NCBI RefSeq assembly: GCF_042453785.1
Contig: NC_091670.1
Span: 37,955,501 to 38,019,500, forward strand
Reading direction: 5' to 3'
DNA length: 64,000 bases
Source of the DNA: Malus domestica
Lineage: Eukaryota; Streptophyta; Magnoliopsida; Rosales; Rosaceae
The notes under the pieces are model-generated. The model saw only the letters and a list, made by a program, of their open reading frames with translations. It made no database searches and was not told the origin of the DNA. Every line of letters begins with the position of its first letter. Position 1 is the first letter of the stretch. Positions 59,601 to 64,000 of this stretch are shown one piece after another. The position numbers and the translations under genes were made by a program.

Positions 59601-62600
59601 CACTAGGGATGCTCGGCTACACTACCAAGAGCAGGTTCAGGTTCTGACCCCAAGTTCATTATCAATCTCAACCTTACCTGAGGCGGTCACGCAGAACCAA
59701 CAAGTCGTCGAAGCAGCTCCGCCGAGTGACGTCATTGAAGAGGGGACAGAAGAGTCTCGTTGTCCGACTCTGACGACAACTGAGTCCGTAGTCGCCGACC
59801 AACCGAACGAGGAGGGTCCTGACCAGATGGGCCCTTCAGTCCTGGATAATATGGAAATCAGTATGGTCCATGTGTTACCTGCCGATTTTCAGTCAAGCAC
59901 GGCTCAACCAAATTTCCTTGATGGAGATGTGGTTGCCGAGGAACCCGGCCACGTTGATTTTGTATCGATTGCTGAAGGCGAGTCAACAGCGAAAGATGAT
60001 AGTCTAAAGGCCGCTTTGGCCGAGTTGTTCCCTCGTTCATCGTCGGCCAAGCTTCACCATTTAAAGCCACTGTATGTGACGGCCCACATTGAGGGATATC
60101 CAGTTTCTAAAGTTTTTGTCGACTGTGGGGCTACCGTCAATATCATGCCTCTGAACATCATGAAGGCCTTACGCCGTTCGAATGACGAGCTTATTCCGTC
60201 AGGAATCATAATGAGTAGTTTCGTCGGCGACAAATCCCAAACCAAAGGGGTACTTCCGTTAACTGTCAATATTGCTGGTCGCACCCACATGACCGCCTTT
60301 TTCGTGGTTGATTCCAAAACTGAGTATAATGCACTGCTCGGCCGAGATTGGATCCATCAAACTAGCTGTATTCCTTTTTCGTTGTATCAAGTGCTTGTCT
60401 TTTGGGACGGCAAATCGGTCACTGTTCATCCGGCCGATAGCCAACCCTTCGAAGCTAACATGATCCAAGCCCGGTATTATGATGACCACGTCGGCTACAT
60501 TACATTGCAAGGCTTCAATGAAGACGGACGGCCGACTCGGATCTCAGTTCAGAAAGCTATCGAGGTTGGCGCCGAGACTGTCCACCAGGATTCGGCGAGA
60601 CTCGGATTGGCCAATTTTCTCCCCGAGTCTGATGTCTGACACAGATCAGGACAAACGTAGGGCCGCGGTTTCATCTACGATGGAACGACTGCTGGCCCAT
60701 TGGTATACTATATCTCGGCAACCGAATTCATGCGTCAACCTCGTCGAGTTCCTTGCCGAAGAGGATCATGGTCCTGCCCTATCTTTTGATAAAGTTCGAG
60801 CCGCCCCGGCCGAGCTCGAGGATTATCGGCCCCAAGTTAAGGACCCCCTAGAAGAAATTAATGTTGGGACCGCCGATGACCCACGGCCTGTGTTTGTTAG
60901 CGCTTTACTTCCTCAACAAATGAAGGACGAGTTGCGGGCCTTGCTCACGGAATTCAAAGATTGTTTTGCTTGGAGTTATCATGAAATGCCCGGCTTAGAT
61001 CGTGCTTTGGTCGAGCATGAATTACGTATTAAGCCCGGATTCAAGCCTTTCCGTCAGCCACCTCGTCGATTCTCGACTGAAGTACAACTCAGTATCAAGG
61101 ACGAACTAGTTCGGCTTTTGAAAGCCGGGTTCATTCGGACAGCTCGATATGTCGAATGGTTGGCGAATATTGTTCCTGTATTAAAGAAAAGTGGTGCACT
61201 GCGCATCTGCACCGATTTTCGAAATCTGAATCTGGCAACGCCCAAAGATGAGTATACAATGCCGATTTCAGATCTGTTGATCGATGCCGCGGCGAATCAT
61301 GTGATCTTATCCTTTATGGATGGACATGCCGGGTACAACCAAATATTTATTGCCGAAGCCGATGTGCACAAAACTGCTTTCCGTTGCCCGGGGGCACTCG
61401 GCACTTACGAATGGGTCGTCATGCCATTCGGCCTCAAGAATGCCGGCGCCACGTACCAACGGGCGATGAACACCATCTTCCACGATTTAATTGGCACCAT
61501 CGTCGAAGTGTATATCGACGATGTTGTCGTCAAATCTAAACGTCGACAGACACATCTGGACGATCTCCGACAGGCTTTCCTCCGCATGCGTCAGCACAAC
61601 CTTAAGATGAATCCTGCCAAGTGTGCCTTCGGTGTATCGGCCGGGAATTTTCTTGGTTTCCTCGTACATCATCGTGGGATTGAAGTCGATGAGAATAAGG
61701 CACGCGCAATCATCACCGCCCCACCCCCAACAACGAAGAAACAATTACAGTCCTTACTCGGCCAGATCAATTTTTTACGCCGATTTATTGCTAATTCGGC
61801 AGGTAAAATGAAAGCATTTTCCACACTTTTAAAGCTCAAGGACTCAGATAAGTTCATGTGGAATGAGGAGCACCAGGCAGCGTTCACGCAGATCAAGGTT
61901 TCCCTTACAAACCCACATGTCCTGGTCCCTCCTCAGCGCGGTAAGCCTCTCAAGCTATACATTTCGGCGGCCGACGAGTCCATCGGTTGCCTCCTCGCGC
62001 AAGACAACGATGCCGGACGGGAACAGGCTATCTTCTACCTCAGCCGTAATCTGAGTCATCCGGAGATCAATTATTCCGCCGTTAAGAAGCTCTGTCTCGC
62101 CGTGTTCTTCGCTGCATCCAAGCTTCGGCATTACATGCTCCCGTCGGTCACCCAAGTCATTGCCCAGACCGACGTTATCCGGTACATGCTTACCCGGCCA
62201 ATTGTGAAGGGCCGAATTGGGAAATGGATGATGGCGTTGTCCGAGTTCAGTTTGCAATACGTGCCGCAAAAAGCTGTGAAAGGACAGGCGTTGGCCGATT
62301 TCCTGGCCCAGCACCCTTCGCCTTACGATTTCGGGGGTGCTGACGTCGAGATCGGCATGGTTGTGACCCGCGACAACTATTGAACGATGTATTTTGATGG
62401 TTCCAGTACTTCATCCTCGGCCGGCGCAGGCATCGTCATTCAATCTCCTCACAACGATCGTTGGTTTTTTTCGCTCAAATTGGATTTCGACTGCACCAAT
62501 AACCAAGCCGAATACGAGGCTTTGGTCATTGGTCTGGGCCTCCTTCTTGACCGACGCGCCACTCGTGTTCTCGTCCTCGGGGATTCTGAACTAGTGATTA

Positions 62601-64000
62601 ACCAAATTAATGGGTCTTTTCGCTGCATGAGTTGTACTCTGGCGCCTTACCATATGGTCGCCAGTTATTTGGCCGAGTCCTTTGACGGTATTACATTCGA
62701 GCATGTTTCTCGGGTTCATAATACCGACGCAGACGAGTTGGCTCAAATCGCCTCCGGTGCACAATTCATGGGGGGCAAGCTAGGCTGGGAGATACCAATA
62801 TTACAACAACTATACCCGGCCTTGGTTAATCAGCAAATCCTCCATCGAGACAATGTGATACGCACCAGGGTCATGTCCCTGCCTTCGTTGTTAGATCGGC
62901 AGGACTCTATAGAAATTTGCGTCGTCGAGGCAGTACCAGATGATTGGAGAAAACCCATTATGCAGTACCTTGACAATCCTAACGGAAAACATAGTCGTAG
63001 GACACGGGTTCACGCCACGAACTATGTCACGTACCAGAACGAGTTGTACCGAAAGGGTGAAGATGGTTTGTTATTGTTATGCCTCGGCCCCCAAGAGAGT
63101 GCTCGGGCGATCGCAGAAGTTCATGAAGGGGTATGCGGAGCTCACCAGTCTAGACGGAAAATGCGATGGCTACTCCGACGACAAGACTATTTTTGGCCGA
63201 GAATACTGAAAGATTGTATCGAGTTTGCACGAGGATGTGTGCAGTGCCAAATCCATGGGCCTATACAAAGGGCCCCGGCCGAATCACTACATTTGATCAA
63301 TAAGCCGTGGCCGTTTAGAGGATGGGCCATGGACGTAATCGGCAAAATCACGCCGACTTCTGGAGCTACTAAGCATGCATGGATAATAGTCGCCACTGAT
63401 TACTTTACTAAGTGGGTCGAAGCAAAATCATATGCCGAGTTAACATCTAAAGAAGTTTGCGATTTCGTGGAGGAACACATTGTGACCCGGTTCGGTGTGC
63501 CAGAAACGATCATAACCGATAATGGAACAATTTTCACAGCCGAAAGGTTTAAGGACTACACGGCCAATTTGAAAATTTGGCTGGAACAGTCCACACCGTA
63601 TTACCCACAGGCGAATGGGCAGGCCGAGGCAAGTAATAAAGTGTTGATCGGCATCCTCGAAAAAATAATAAAAGAAAGGCCTGGAATGTGGCATTTGAAG
63701 TTGAACGAGGCATTATGGGCATACCGGACGTCGCCCCGGTCGGCGACTGTGACAACCCCATACGCATTAACCTACGGACACGATGCAATGCTACCAGTCG
63801 AGTTGAGCATAAATTCGTTGCGGTTAATTGAACAAAGTAGTTTGTTTAGCGCCGAATATAGTCAGTCCATGAGACAGGAATTAGAAGATTTGGAAGAAGC
63901 GCGACTTGACGCTTATAACTTATTGGTGGCGAAAAAACAGATTGCCGAGCGAGCCTATAATCAAAAGGTGCGACAGAAAACATTCGGCGAGGGTGAGTTA
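55660..64000 (+). mobile_element. Ty3/gypsy LTR retrotransposon (Tat-like), right end outside the window
   Basis: Domain order is gypsy type: gag (about 56.7-58.4 kb, FHEQFYRPGIEMSVSSLARM), retropepsin (about 60.05-60.4 kb, VFVDCGATVNIMPLN), reverse transcriptase (about 61.0-61.7 kb, PFGLKNAGATYQRAM and VYIDDVVVKS), RNase H (about 61.9-62.2 kb) followed by a second RNase H-like region (about 62.4-62.7 kb, MYFDGSSTSSSAGAG), and integrase (about 63.1-63.8 kb, TDNGTIFTAERF). A second RNase H is a Tat-lineage trait. A GGCACGCCCGGTGGGACC tract follows the LTR at the usual primer-site place. The internal region is not one continuous frame and seems broken in about three places, yet nearly all parts are present, so the insertion is not very old. 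GC content is higher than in the surroundings. Confidence 0.88.

Overview
The window looks like nuclear DNA of a woody dicot. Genes have many short introns with AT-rich spacers. eIF4E, a bromodomain GTE factor, ribosomal protein eL42, SWEET2-type sugar carriers and EXO1 lie among dense plant transposons. A Cassandra-type solo LTR and SINE and MITE types common in apple-like Rosaceae suggest Rosaceae (Maleae), but that is inference only. Coordinates were read by eye and splice sites may be off by a base.

Left third (1-18,300): a complete five-exon eIF4E gene on the minus strand; a 6.2 kb hAT transposon with a broken transposase and an 8-bp target duplication, sitting between two copies of a local direct repeat; a nine-exon bromodomain GTE gene; two short MITE-like elements; a four-exon eL42 gene whose promoter carries TGGGCT (site II) and telo-box motifs; and a frameshifted relic of an At4g10955-like lipase.

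Middle (18,400-46,600): three tandem SWEET2-like genes, all minus strand, each with the same six-exon layout and a shared upstream block. The first copy is a pseudogene (in-frame stop in exon 1, +1 frameshift in exon 5, SINE in intron 1); the second and third read through. The units are separated by later insertions: a 3.2 kb LTR element that has captured a sense-strand piece of methionine gamma-lyase; a solo Cassandra LTR with its 5S rRNA-like segment, split by a 3.5 kb hAT element; back-to-back MITEs that share a TTA target; an inverted pair of one repeat family; and a Ty1/copia fossil.

Right third (46,600-64,000): MITE and LINE relics; a 14-exon EXO1 gene with E2F-type promoter motifs and two neighbouring introns that match the U12 (minor spliceosome) consensus, one AT-AC and one GT-AG; a small SINE with a 19-bp target duplication; a RING-H2 gene relic; and a Ty3/gypsy element (Tat-like, judged by eye) that runs off the right edge.

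The host genes do not form a pathway. They are an ordinary gene neighbourhood (translation, chromatin, sugar transport, DNA repair) expanded by transposons. The two observations most worth following are the paired U12 introns of EXO1 and the decay of one copy in the SWEET2 triplication.
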